DNA from: an uncultured Lachnospiraceae bacterium
Lineage (GTDB): Bacteria > Bacillota > Clostridia > Lachnospirales > Lachnospiraceae
Assembly: GCA_910584785.1 (NCBI GenBank)
Contig: CAJUDX010000006.1
Coordinates: forward strand, 19,177 to 83,176
Direction: 5' to 3'
DNA: 64,000 nucleotides
Shown here: piece by piece, positions 44,538-53,777 of the stretch
Layout of the letters: each line of letters starts with the position of its first letter
How positions within the stretch are numbered: position 1 is the first letter of the stretch
Notes under the pieces: generated by a model
Told to the model about the DNA's origin: nothing
Databases searched by the model: none
Seen by the model: only the letters and a program-made list of their open reading frames with translations
Made by a program: the position numbers and the translations under genes

Positions 44538-46496
44538 GTGAAACCACTTTCTACAGAACAAAAACTGCACTTAAATCATGATGTTATTGTGCTGGCTCTT
44601 CTTTTTGGTTTTTGCTTTTGGATAAACCGGGGGATGAGTATTCAGGGACTGGCGGCAGACGATTTATATGTATGGACTTGTTTTAAGGAGCAGACCTTTT
44701 TTCAGTATGTTTTCCCGATTGGGGGGCCTAGATTTCGATGTCTTTATTATTTGATTTCCTGGTTGGAAATGGCGATTGTGGGTTCAAGGGTGGAGTGGCT
44801 GGTGCCCATTAACCTGGTACTTAACAGTCTGCTTGCCGCATTGGTTTACTGCCTGGGAAAAAGACTTTCCGGAAGGAGAGTGCTGGGCTTTTTTGGGGGA
44901 ATCTTTCTTTTAATGTCAAGGATGGCATTTTACCAGATTGGGCAGATGACCGGGCTGGCGGAAACTATGGCTTTTTTTCTGGCAGTGGGGTTAATATATT
45001 GCCTGTATGTATATTTGCATGAAAAACAGGAAAAAATATGGTATTTCCATGGAGCCTGCGGATTTTATTTTGCCCTGTGTTTTGTGCACGAGAGATTCAT
45101 CTTTCTGGTGCTTTTGTTTTTTCTTGTATTGTGTCTGAAAAAGCGTTTTCAGCTCCGCAAATGGTTCTGGCCCCTGCGCCAATTCCTTCTGGTTTTGGCG
45201 ATACGTTTTTTGGCGATGGGCAGGGAAGCATTTGTCAGTCTTTTTTTGTGGGAAAGGTCAAAGCGAGGGGAAGATTTTTCCTGGGGAACGATATTCCAGC
45301 ATATGAAAGAGCAGCTGGCATATCTTTTCGGGGTCAATATGGGACCGAAATATCTGAATGCCCTGGCCTGGGAGGAAACACCGCAGAAAATTCGCGGACT
45401 GGTTTATGCGTCAGATTTTCTTTTAGCAGTGTTTTTGACAGTTTGCCTGGTTAAGGCAGTAAAAAGCGGAGAAGAGAAATTTAGGATTTTTTCGGAAAGC
45501 CTGCTGTTTTTTACCTTTATTATTCTTTGTATGCTGTCGTGCAGCTTTGCAGGACAGGTCGAAGTTCCCTGGGTATATGTCTCGTATGGCGGATTTATCC
45601 TTTTTATTCTCTATTTGTGCGGTGCGGTGCTTCCGACTAAGAAAAATCAGGAGGAGAATCGGACGTTAAACAATGGATGGGCGGGGAATGTAAATCCTGC
45701 CGGTTCCGGGGGCGACAGTGCAGAGGCAAATTATCTGTCCATGCACGCCCATCAGCAGCATAAAAAGGATTTTGAGCGATGGGGGCTGTATGCCTGCACC
45801 TGTGGTTTTGTACTGTATCTGGTTCTGATGTTCCCGGTGGAGCAGTTTTTCCGCAGTCACTACGATAATCTGTATTTCTGGGGTGATCAGGTAAAATATA
45901 ATTCCCTGGCAGAAGAAACCTATGGGAAGTATGGAAGCGAAATTTTTGGGAAAACGATTTACATTATCGGGGACAGAAAAGAAGTGAGCCAACAGGCAAA
46001 ACAATCATTTTTTCAGGTATTTGCCGGCCCGAAGGAAGAAAAAACAGTGGAGCTGGAATTTATTAACAGTATTTTGGATATCGGCTTGGTGACGAAACAA
46101 ATGTTAGTGCTCAGGATGGATAAGGAAAATGGTATTTTTCAGGATGTCACCCAGTTTGTAAAAGAATTAAAATTTAACCCGAAATATGGAATATATGCAG
46201 ATGGGTGGACGGACGAATCGTGCCGTTTTATGGTGCTTAGCGGAGAGACAGGAGTAATCCGGCTTCGTTTTCTGTATCCAGGTCAGCTTGACGGGGATGA
46301 GCAGACAGAAGTTTATGTGGACGGCGAGCTGCGGCAGAAGATTTCCGTGACAGAAAATATTTATGTGACAGAGATTCAGGCAGGGCCTTACCAGACTCTG
46401 GATGTGGAAATAAAAAATAATTTTTTTGTGGAAGATGCCTTAGAGCAGCGGGGAAGTAAGCGGTTGACAGCGATATTGGAAATTGAAACAGAGTAA
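44538..46496 (+). CDS. Large polytopic membrane protein, GT-C type (second of three)
   Basis: A 652-residue protein with about 10-11 membrane segments and a C-terminal beta-rich domain of about 180 residues. The first loop after the first membrane segment reads SIQGLAADDLYVWTCF, an acidic DD motif at the place expected for GT-C glycosyltransferases. The start is a GTG at 44538 after GGAGGCGG. The C-terminal soluble domain could bind glycan. Function is inferred only. Confidence 0.7.
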   Translation: MKPLSTEQKLHLNHDVIVLALLFGFCFWINRGMSIQGLAADDLYVWTCFKEQTFFQYVFPIGGPRFRCLYYLISWLEMAIVGSRVEWLVPINLVLNSLLAALVYCLGKRLSGRRVLGFFGGIFLLMSRMAFYQIGQMTGLAETMAFFLAVGLIYCLYVYLHEKQEKIWYFHGACGFYFALCFVHERFIFLVLLFFLVLCLKKRFQLRKWFWPLRQFLLVLAIRFLAMGREAFVSLFLWERSKRGEDFSWGTIFQHMKEQLAYLFGVNMGPKYLNALAWEETPQKIRGLVYASDFLLAVFLTVCLVKAVKSGEEKFRIFSESLLFFTFIILCMLSCSFAGQVEVPWVYVSYGGFILFILYLCGAVLPTKKNQEENRTLNNGWAGNVNPAGSGGDSAEANYLSMHAHQQHKKDFERWGLYACTCGFVLYLVLMFPVEQFFRSHYDNLYFWGDQVKYNSLAEETYGKYGSEIFGKTIYIIGDRKEVSQQAKQSFFQVFAGPKEEKTVELEFINSILDIGLVTKQMLVLRMDKENGIFQDVTQFVKELKFNPKYGIYADGWTDESCRFMVLSGETGVIRLRFLYPGQLDGDEQTEVYVDGELRQKISVTENIYVTEIQAGPYQTLDVEIKNNFFVEDALEQRGSKRLTAILEIETE

Positions 46497-46510
46497 AGAA
46501 AGGAAATAAG

Positions 46511-47962
46511 ATGGGCAGTAAAAAAAACCTCTGGTTTTTCGTGCCGCTGCTGGGCACTGTGCTTTGTATAGTTTATGTTGCGGCAGCGACCAGGGATGTG
46601 GTATATTCGGATTATATCCGCCTGATTAACAGCTATCTCCCGGATGTGTGGAATCCGAAGAAATTCTTTGTGGCAGATGTGCTGACCCGGATTCCGGTGA
46701 ATTATCTTGGCAGAATAATCAATGTGACGGTATTTGGATACTCGACGACATTTGATATGATGCTTGGAGTGCTTTGTCTGGGAGCGTCGGGAATAGTTTT
46801 GACTTTCTACTGCCGGAAGGAAAATTTGGGACTGATTTGGTATCTGCTGTTAATGTTTTTACTGTTCAGTTTAAATAAATGGGAAATGTTGACAAATGGA
46901 ACGGGGTGGTGCCATTTCTTAGCTTTCTGGGGATTTTATTATCACTACCTGGTGTTTGACCGAGTTTGGGGGAACAGGAAGCAGGAGCGGGCAGGAAAAT
47001 TGTCAGCAGAGGAAAAAAGGAGGATGGCAAGGGACCGAAAATGTCTGATTCTCCTTCCATGGGGGATTACTCTGGGGACAGCAGGGCCTTACTGCGGTGC
47101 GTATTCGGCGGTGCTTTTACTGGTTTACGGGCTTTGTTTTTTTCTGGACTGGCGGGAGGAGAAAACACCGGACTGGCGGTACGGGATATATGGGCTGCAG
47201 GTGCTTTTGCCACTTTTGCTTTATCTTGTCAGCAATGCGTTTGCTGTGCAGGAGTATGCGGGGGCGACGGGGCGTAGCTTTGGCGAGGTGCTGGGGGATA
47301 ATGCTTTGTTCTTTCCCAAGTTTTTAATCAAAAGTCTTTCTTCCATGGTGCTGGGGGAAGAGGCAATGATGGCCTTGCTGACCAGTTTAAACCGGGGAAT
47401 GGGGCTGGGGTATTTTGCAGGGCTCTTAGTGCTGGGGGCCTATTTGCTGGCTTTGCGGCTTCAGGTAATCTATGGTATTTACCGGACGACGATACTGCCT
47501 TTACTGTTTATATTATGGGGCGGGCTGAATCATCTGCTGGTTTTATCTGCCAGGTGGATTTTTGAAAAAAGCAGTTATGGGATGAGTTCCCGTTATGCTC
47601 TGCAATACCAGGTAGGGATTTTTGGTATTTTGCTGACCTTTGCTTTGGCAGGAAGGCTGTGGGAGCGCAGGCGGTTGGGGGTAAAGCTTTGCCGGGGGGC
47701 GGTGCTTTTTATCAGCACAGTGTTTTTTTGGGGAAATCTTTGTACAACCTGGAGGGAGATAAAGACTGCACCTTACCGCCAGGACTATGCAGATGAGGTA
47801 ATTGCCATGGCGCTGCATTATCAGGAGGTGCCGGATGATGAGCTTGAAGAGAGGTTTCAGTACCGTCATGGACCGGAGAGAATCCGCAGGGCTCTGGGAA
47901 TTTTAGAGGAGCAGGGCTGGAATGTCTACAGAGAAAATACAAAATATACAGAAGGAGATTAA
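46511..47962 (+). CDS. Polytopic membrane protein, possibly GT-C type (third of three)
   Basis: 483 residues with about 10 membrane segments. The first loop YSDYIRLINSYLPDVWNPKKFF and later QVGIFGILLTFALAG resemble uncharacterised clostridial membrane proteins of glycan clusters; no catalytic motif is certain. GAAAGGA precedes the ATG, 14 bp after the preceding stop. It ends 3 bp before rfbF, so it belongs to the same transcript. Confidence 0.65.
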   Translation: MGSKKNLWFFVPLLGTVLCIVYVAAATRDVVYSDYIRLINSYLPDVWNPKKFFVADVLTRIPVNYLGRIINVTVFGYSTTFDMMLGVLCLGASGIVLTFYCRKENLGLIWYLLLMFLLFSLNKWEMLTNGTGWCHFLAFWGFYYHYLVFDRVWGNRKQERAGKLSAEEKRRMARDRKCLILLPWGITLGTAGPYCGAYSAVLLLVYGLCFFLDWREEKTPDWRYGIYGLQVLLPLLLYLVSNAFAVQEYAGATGRSFGEVLGDNALFFPKFLIKSLSSMVLGEEAMMALLTSLNRGMGLGYFAGLLVLGAYLLALRLQVIYGIYRTTILPLLFILWGGLNHLLVLSARWIFEKSSYGMSSRYALQYQVGIFGILLTFALAGRLWERRRLGVKLCRGAVLFISTVFFWGNLCTTWREIKTAPYRQDYADEVIAMALHYQEVPDDELEERFQYRHGPERIRRALGILEEQGWNVYRENTKYTEGD

Positions 47963-47965
47963 AGT

Positions 47966-48736
47966 ATGAAGGTAGTTTTGTTAGCCGGGGGTTTTGGCAC
48001 ACGGATCAGTGAGGAAAGTCATTTAAAGCCAAAGCCAATGATTGAAATTGGAGAAAAGCCGATTTTATGGCATATTATGAAATATTATTCGCAGTTTGGA
48101 TTTCATGAATTTATCATTTGTCTGGGGTATAAGCAATATCTGGTAAAGGAATTTTTTGCTGATTATTTTCTGCACACTGCGGATGTGACCTTTGATCTGG
48201 CGAATAACCAGATGGAGGTGCATAATAATTATGCCGAACCGTGGAAGGTAACGCTGGTGGACACAGGGTTAAATACCATGACTGGCGGAAGGGTGCGCCG
48301 AATCCGTCCCTTTGTCAAGGAGGATTCCTTTATGCTGACTTACGGCGACGGCGTGGCGGATATTAACCTGCATGAACTGGAGAAATTTCACCGCAGCCAT
48401 GGGAAGATTGCCACGCTTACCAGTGTAAATGTGGGCCAGCGCTTCGGCGTGCTGGATATTCATAACGGAGGTCAGGTAAGGGCTTTCAGGGAAAAGGAAA
48501 ATATGGATGGCGCCCTGATTAACGGGGGGTTTATGGTGATGAATCCAGGGATTTTTGATTACCTGGAAGGCGATGATACGGTCTTGGAAAAGGAACCATT
48601 TAGAAAACTTGCCAGAGATGGGGAAATGATGGCCTTTTTCCACAGCGGTTTTTGGAAATGTATGGATACTCAGCGAGACAAGCAGCAATTAGAAGAGCTG
48701 TGGCAGTCTGGCAGGGCGCCCTGGAAGATATGGTAA
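47966..48736 (+). CDS. rfbF: Glucose-1-phosphate cytidylyltransferase
   Basis: Makes CDP-glucose from glucose 1-phosphate and CTP, the first step to CDP-linked 3,6-dideoxyhexoses. The 256-residue length is exact for the family. It begins VVLLAGGFGTRISEES with KPKPMIEIG, has YGDGVADI as metal site, and ends WKCMDTQRDKQQLEELW. AAGGAG precedes the ATG. It starts the rfbF-rfbG-rfbH set. Confidence 0.96.
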   Translation: MKVVLLAGGFGTRISEESHLKPKPMIEIGEKPILWHIMKYYSQFGFHEFIICLGYKQYLVKEFFADYFLHTADVTFDLANNQMEVHNNYAEPWKVTLVDTGLNTMTGGRVRRIRPFVKEDSFMLTYGDGVADINLHELEKFHRSHGKIATLTSVNVGQRFGVLDIHNGGQVRAFREKENMDGALINGGFMVMNPGIFDYLEGDDTVLEKEPFRKLARDGEMMAFFHSGFWKCMDTQRDKQQLEELWQSGRAPWKIW

Positions 48737-48858
48737 AAAAAGAAATGGCAGAGAAGATTTAGATGTAAGCTTATCTGGCAGGGATAAAGAATGGAAATAA
48801 CGTTGACGGTTAAAATCCAGAGAATCAAAGGCAAGGCCGGGAAAGGAAAGAAAAGACA

Positions 48859-49959
48859 ATGGGATATGGGAAATTTGAACAATTAAAAAAGGCTTATCAG
48901 GGAAAAAGGGTTTTGCTGACCGGGCATACGGGATTTAAAGGAAGCTGGATGTGCCGGATACTTACCTTAACCGGGGCCAAGGTAACGGGCTATGCCTTAA
49001 AGCCGCCGACGTGTCCCAGCCTTTTTGATACCGCGGATATCGGTGCTGCGGTGCAGTCCGTGGAAGGCGATGTGCGTGATCTGCAAAAACTGATGGAAGT
49101 ATTCAGGCAGGCTGAGCCGGAAATGGTATTTCATCTGGCAGCGCAGCCGATTGTGCGGGAGTCTTATGAAAACCCAGTCTATACTTATGAAACGAATGTT
49201 ATGGGAACGGTGAATCTGCTGGAATGCGCCCGTCAGACTTCTTCGGTAAAATCCCTGGTCAATATAACGACAGATAAGGTATATGAAAACCGGGAGTGGG
49301 AGTATGGCTACCGGGAATGTGACCCGTTGGATGGATATGATCCCTATTCGAACAGCAAGTCCTGTTCAGAGCTGGTAACTCACAGCTATGCTAAATCCTT
49401 TTTTGCTGATGGTCATTGCCGGATTTCCACAGCCCGCGCAGGTAATGTGATTGGCGGCGGCGACTTTGCCAGGGACAGGATTATTCCTGACTGTATCCGT
49501 GCGGTTTCCGCGGGAAAGACGATTCAGGTAAGGAATCCTTATTCCATTCGTCCCTACCAGCATGTACTGGAGCCTTTGGGCGCTTACCTGATGATTGGGG
49601 CAATGCAGCTTGAGGATAAGCGTTTTTGCGGTTATTATAATGTTGGCCCGGATGATGAGGACTGTGTAACTACCGGAGAATTAACGGATTTGTTCTGCCG
49701 TGCATGGGGGAATAATGTTTCCTGGGAAAGCCAGGCTGAAGAAGGGCCGCATGAGGCAAACTTTTTAAAGCTGGATTGTTCAAAGCTGAAAACAACCTTT
49801 GGATGGAAGCCGCGCTATCATGTGCAGGAAGCAGTGGAGAAAACGGTGGAGTGGGCGAAGGCTTACCTGGCGGGTGAAGAAATGACTGAGGTGATGGATC
49901 GGCAGATTCTGGAGTTTTTTAACTTGCCGGGGAAACCGCAGGAGAGGTACTTAAAATAG
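48859..49959 (+). CDS. rfbG: CDP-glucose 4,6-dehydratase
   Basis: NAD-dependent SDR-fold enzyme giving CDP-4-dehydro-6-deoxyglucose. 366 residues. The nucleotide motif is LLTGHTGFKGSW, with FHLAAQPIVRESY, TTDKVYEN (catalytic Asp-Lys) and YDPYSNSKSCSE (Tyr and Lys). The phrase GNVIGGGDFARDRIIPD is diagnostic for RfbG. It follows rfbF by 122 bp, and rfbH begins within 20 bp of its stop. Confidence 0.96.
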   Translation: MGYGKFEQLKKAYQGKRVLLTGHTGFKGSWMCRILTLTGAKVTGYALKPPTCPSLFDTADIGAAVQSVEGDVRDLQKLMEVFRQAEPEMVFHLAAQPIVRESYENPVYTYETNVMGTVNLLECARQTSSVKSLVNITTDKVYENREWEYGYRECDPLDGYDPYSNSKSCSELVTHSYAKSFFADGHCRISTARAGNVIGGGDFARDRIIPDCIRAVSAGKTIQVRNPYSIRPYQHVLEPLGAYLMIGAMQLEDKRFCGYYNVGPDDEDCVTTGELTDLFCRAWGNNVSWESQAEEGPHEANFLKLDCSKLKTTFGWKPRYHVQEAVEKTVEWAKAYLAGEEMTEVMDRQILEFFNLPGKPQERYLK

Positions 49960-49975
49960 AATGAAGGAAGTGAAG

Positions 49976-51322
49976 ATGATGGAAAATAAAACGAGAGAAG
50001 AAGCACATCAGGAAATTTTGGATAAGGTGGCGGAGTATTGCCGGACCTTTCATCAAAAGCCACCATTTCAGGAGGGGCAGAGGATTCCCTATGCTTCCAG
50101 GGTTTACGACGAGCGGGAAATGGTAAATCTGGTGGACTCTGCCCTGGAGTTTTGGCTTACCTCAGGCCGTTATACCGATAAGTTTGAACTGGATTTGGCA
50201 AATTATTTAGGAATCCGTTACTGCTCTTTGGTAAACTCCGGTTCTTCGGCAAATCTCCTGGCGTTTATGGCGCTGACCTCCCCGCTTTTGGGCGATCGCC
50301 AGATACGCCGGGGAGATGAAGTCATTACCGTGGCGGCGGGCTTTCCCACGACAGTTACCCCCATGATACAGTATGGGGCAGTGCCGGTCTTTGTGGATGT
50401 GACAATTCCGCAGTATAACATTGATGTAGAGCAGATGGAAAAGGCATTGTCCGAAAAAACAAAGGCTGTGATGCTGGCCCACACCCTGGGCAATCCTTTT
50501 GACCTTAAACGGGTAAGAGCGTTTTGTGATCAGCATGGGTTATGGCTGGTAGAGGATAATTGTGATGCCCTGGGAAGCCGTTATACCCTCGATGGGGAGG
50601 AAAAATTTACCGGAACCATCGGTGATCTGGGAACTTCCAGTTTTTATCCGCCACATCATATGACGATGGGAGAGGGCGGGGCAGTCTACACCGATAATCC
50701 CCTGCTTCATAAGATTGTCCGTTCACTGCGGGACTGGGGCCGGGACTGCAGCTGTCCATCAGGGAAGGACAATCTCTGTGGTCACCGCTTTGACCGGCAG
50801 TATGGCGAGCTGCCTTTGGGCTATGACCATAAGTATGTATACTCGCATTTTGGCTATAATTTAAAGGCCACGGATATGCAGGCGGCGATTGGCTGTGCGC
50901 AGCTTGAAAAATTCCCTGGCTTTGCCCGGCGCCGCAGACATAATTTCGCTTACCTGCGGGATGCACTGGCAGGAGCCGAAGCCCAATTGATTCTTCCTGA
51001 GGCCTGCCCGAATGCTGATCCAAGCTGGTTTGGCTTTTTGATTACCTGTAAGGACGGGGTAAGCCGGGCGGATCTGGTGCAGCATTTGGAGGAAAAGGGG
51101 GTACAGACCCGTATGCTGTTTGCCGGAAATCTTACCAAACATCCCTGCTTTGATCAAATGCGGATAAGCGGTGAGGGCTACCGGATTGTGGGAAATTTAG
51201 AGGCGACGGATCGGATTATGAGGGATTCCTTCTGGATAGGGGTCTATCCGGGAATGACCGATGAAATGCTGTCTTATATGGCAGGAAGCATTCTGGAGGC
51301 ACTGAAAACAAGGAAAAATTAA
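49976..51322 (+). CDS. rfbH: CDP-4-dehydro-6-deoxyglucose 3-dehydratase (E1)
   Basis: PMP- and [2Fe-2S]-dependent dehydratase that, with a reductase (E3), removes the C3 hydroxyl to form 3,6-dideoxyhexoses. About 448 residues. It has the DegT-like fold, but the Schiff-base lysine is replaced by His-His in FYPPHHMTMGEGG (about 227-228), the hallmark of E1. The iron-sulfur ligand pattern C-x-C-x7-C is present at 258, 260 and 268, with Cys196 in EDNCDALG. ATG 49976/49979 follow AAGGAAG; an earlier ATG at 49961 is also in frame. No E3 reductase gene and no CDP-hexose reductase or epimerase is in the window. Confidence 0.95.
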   Translation: MMENKTREEAHQEILDKVAEYCRTFHQKPPFQEGQRIPYASRVYDEREMVNLVDSALEFWLTSGRYTDKFELDLANYLGIRYCSLVNSGSSANLLAFMALTSPLLGDRQIRRGDEVITVAAGFPTTVTPMIQYGAVPVFVDVTIPQYNIDVEQMEKALSEKTKAVMLAHTLGNPFDLKRVRAFCDQHGLWLVEDNCDALGSRYTLDGEEKFTGTIGDLGTSSFYPPHHMTMGEGGAVYTDNPLLHKIVRSLRDWGRDCSCPSGKDNLCGHRFDRQYGELPLGYDHKYVYSHFGYNLKATDMQAAIGCAQLEKFPGFARRRRHNFAYLRDALAGAEAQLILPEACPNADPSWFGFLITCKDGVSRADLVQHLEEKGVQTRMLFAGNLTKHPCFDQMRISGEGYRIVGNLEATDRIMRDSFWIGVYPGMTDEMLSYMAGSILEALKTRKN

Positions 51323-51371
51323 AGTATACCTGTATGCTGTTCGGTGAAATGAAAGAAAGGACGTCGGAAAA

Positions 51372-52208
51372 ATGAAGGATTTAACCAGGGTGCATCAGGC
51401 GAATCTCCAGATGCTAAAAGAGATCGACCGGATTTGCCGGAAATATCGGCTGACGTATATGCTGGATGCCGGAACCTTGATTGGAGCGGTTCGGCACAGG
51501 GGGTTTATTCCCTGGGATGATGATGCGGATGTGGCAATGACCAGGAAAAATTTTGATGCTTTCCTTAAGGCTGCACCAGATGAATTGCCTTCGGAAATGG
51601 AGCTGGTGCTTCCTTCAGCGTATCATGGCGGGAAGGGGTTTTATGATTTTACACCGCGGATTATTTATCGAAATAGCAGTACACATCAGCAGGATGACCC
51701 GGAAATGATGTTTTATGAGGGAAAGCTAAATCATCTTTGGGTGGATATTTTTGTCTTGGATCATCTGCCGGACAGTAAGGTCGGGGCCCTGTTGGTTAAG
51801 GGGCTTCAGACAGGAATTTATGGACTGGCGATGGGACATCGATATCATTTGGACTATGCGAAGTATTCTTTTTTGGCAAAGCCAGCAGTGGCTGCCATGG
51901 CCTGTGCGGGCCGTCTGCTGCCCATGCGGTGGATTCTTTTCATGCAGCATAAACTGGCTGTGAAGGATCAGAAGAAAAAGACAAGGCGTTTTTATTACAG
52001 CAATTATCAGCCGGATTTTTTATATGTTACTATCCTCCGGGAGTGGAGCACGGAAGTTGTGGAGTTGCCGTTTGCTGATACTAAACTGATGTGTCCTAAG
52101 GAGTGGCACAGGGTTCTGACGGAGGTTTACGGCGATTACCGGAAGCTTCCGCCAAAGGAGGCCCGCAAGCCCAGCCATTGCACAGAGGAGATTCGGGTGT
52201 GGGACTAG
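51372..52208 (+). CDS. LicD-family phosphotransferase
   Basis: A 278-residue nucleotidyltransferase-fold protein. It has YMLDAGTLIGAVRHRGFIPWDDD-type motif (LDAGTLIGAVRH, then WDDDADVAM with the metal-binding aspartates around 52-56). LicD enzymes transfer phosphocholine or other phospho-substituents (for example phosphoglycerol or phosphosugar) to glycans. No licA or licC homologue is in the window, so choline as substrate is not shown. It follows rfbH by 49 bp and precedes the last GT2 of the operon. Confidence 0.93.
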   Translation: MKDLTRVHQANLQMLKEIDRICRKYRLTYMLDAGTLIGAVRHRGFIPWDDDADVAMTRKNFDAFLKAAPDELPSEMELVLPSAYHGGKGFYDFTPRIIYRNSSTHQQDDPEMMFYEGKLNHLWVDIFVLDHLPDSKVGALLVKGLQTGIYGLAMGHRYHLDYAKYSFLAKPAVAAMACAGRLLPMRWILFMQHKLAVKDQKKKTRRFYYSNYQPDFLYVTILREWSTEVVELPFADTKLMCPKEWHRVLTEVYGDYRKLPPKEARKPSHCTEEIRVWD

Positions 52209-52224
52209 GAAAGGACAGGAGAAC

Positions 52225-53175
52225 ATGGACAAAGTGAAGGAAGGGCACAGGCTGCTTTCCGTAGTGGTGTCGGTTTATAATGAGGAGAAGGCATTAAAGG
52301 AATTTTATCGGGAAACCAGACAAGTTCTGGATCATCTGTCCTGGGATTATGAACTGATTTTTGTCAATGATGGAAGTCAGGACGACAGTCTGTCGGCTTT
52401 GGAAGAACTTTCCCGTCAGGATAGCCGGGTAAAGTTGATTCATTTTTCACGGAATTTTGGTCATGAGGCGGCAATGATTGCCGGGCTGGATTACAGCCTG
52501 GGCGATGGCGTGGTGTGCATGGATGCAGATCTTCAGCATCCCCCGGAATGCATTCCTGAGATTATCCGCTGCTTTGAGGAAGGTTATCAGGTGATTAACA
52601 TGGTCCGCACAAAAAATGCTGACGCAGGATTAGTGAAAAATATTACTTCTCTGACATTTTATCGCCTGATTAATGCCATATCCAATGTTCATTTTGAACC
52701 CAATGCTTCGGATTTTTTTGCCCTGGATCGGCAGGTGGTACAGGTTCTTAAGTCCAGCTACCGGGAAAAGGTACGATTTTTAAGGGGCTATGTACAGAAC
52801 GTAGGTTTTCAGAAAACCACACTTTCCTATGAGGCCAGGCCAAGGGTGGCAGGGAAGAGTAAATACAGTCTGAAAAAGCTGTTTGTTTTCTCAATTAATA
52901 CTATTCTCTGTTTTTCCAATATGCCGCTGAAGCTGGGGATTTATACAGGAATGTTTTCCGCTTTTTTGGGGACCGTGGTCATGATATATACTTTATCGAC
53001 AAGAAAAGGCGCACCCAGCGGCTATGCAACCATTGTTGTTCTTTTGTGTTTTATGTTTGCTATGCTGTTTATAATTGTGGGAATTATTGGGGAATATATT
53101 GCTATTTTATTTACAGAATTAAAAGATCGACCGATCTATATTGTTGCAAAAACGCGAAATATGGGTGAAGAATAG
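52225..53175 (+). CDS. GtrB/ArnC-like polyprenyl-phosphate glycosyltransferase (GT2 with membrane anchor)
   Basis: 316 residues. The GT2 domain starts LSVVVSVYNEEKAL, has VNDGSQDDS and DADLQHPPE (metal site, about 94-102), and the RFLRGYVQ motif. Two C-terminal membrane segments (about 230-255 and 268-292) are as in GtrB, ArnC and DpmA-like enzymes that charge undecaprenyl phosphate with glucose or another sugar. It would feed GT-C proteins such as those at 18071, 26202 and 42135-47962. It is the last gene of the 31.5-kb operon. Confidence 0.93.
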   Translation: MDKVKEGHRLLSVVVSVYNEEKALKEFYRETRQVLDHLSWDYELIFVNDGSQDDSLSALEELSRQDSRVKLIHFSRNFGHEAAMIAGLDYSLGDGVVCMDADLQHPPECIPEIIRCFEEGYQVINMVRTKNADAGLVKNITSLTFYRLINAISNVHFEPNASDFFALDRQVVQVLKSSYREKVRFLRGYVQNVGFQKTTLSYEARPRVAGKSKYSLKKLFVFSINTILCFSNMPLKLGIYTGMFSAFLGTVVMIYTLSTRKGAPSGYATIVVLLCFMFAMLFIIVGIIGEYIAILFTELKDRPIYIVAKTRNMGEE

Positions 53176-53276
53176 CTTGTTTTTTCCAAATAAAGGAAAG
53201 GCATTAAAACTTGAAAATACGTTAGAAAATACAGAGAATTTTCTTGAAAAATTTCGTCAAATTTCACAAAAATCTA

Positions 53277-53305
53277 TTGTCTTTTTAAATAAAAAGGAGT
53301 ATACT
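53277..53305 (+). promoter_or_regulatory. Sigma-A promoter of the HPr-like gene
   Basis: TTGTCT (53277-53282), 17-bp spacer, TATACT (53300-53305). The leader to ATG 53446 is about 134 nt. Upstream, 53176-53276 is AT-rich with one weak hairpin (AGAAAAT 53224-53230 with ATTTTCT 53238-53244). Confidence 0.75.
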
Positions 53306-53445
53306 TAAAAGACAGTAGTAAAAATAACCATGGAGAAGGATGCACGGTTATTCTACATACTTAATTGGCATAAAATGTTTTTTGTGGAATGCTTAAAAAT
53401 GAAAAAAAAGGAACTTATGGACATGTTTGAAAAGGGGTGAAGACT

Positions 53446-53697
53446 ATGTTGGCGAAACAGATTGACGTCGCCAGGCGCTCTTCGGTCCGTCCATTGCCGA
53501 TTTCCTACATCATCCGTATAGCCCAGCAGTGCTCCTGTGATGTTTATATTCAGAGCATGGGGCTGAGAATTAACGCGAAAGACTATAATCAAATGAAGCG
53601 TGATTGGAAACCGCAGAGTGATCGGCTTGTTTTCTTTTTCAATGGGGCAGACGAGGTAGCAGCAGGGGACAGATTACAAAAGGCTCTGGAAAATTAA
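53446..53697 (+). CDS. HPr-like small protein without the canonical phosphohistidine motif
   Basis: 83 residues with the beta-alpha outline of HPr: a strand-loop RRSSVRPLPISYIIRIAQQ, then CDVYIQSMGLRINAKDYNQM and a C-terminal helix AAGDRLQKALEN. The site that in HPr reads G-x-H-A-R-P-A is VRPLP here, so the phosphorylated histidine is absent, and a serine equivalent is not clear. It may be a regulatory relative rather than a PTS carrier. ATG 53446 follows AGGGGTG; GTG 53437 is upstream in frame. It has its own promoter and terminator. Confidence 0.6.
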   Translation: MLAKQIDVARRSSVRPLPISYIIRIAQQCSCDVYIQSMGLRINAKDYNQMKRDWKPQSDRLVFFFNGADEVAAGDRLQKALEN

Positions 53698-53739
53698 GTA
53701 AAAATGCCTGAAAAAAACAAAATAATCCAAAGTAAAAGC

Positions 53740-53770
53740 AAAAACGGCGGTCCGGTTGGGCGCCGTTTTT
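53740..53770. terminator. Bidirectional terminator between HPr-like and BCCT genes
   Basis: AAAAACGGCG (53740-53749) pairs with CGCCGTTTTT (53761-53770). It serves both converging transcripts. Confidence 0.88.
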
Positions 53771-53777
53771 AAGTTGC

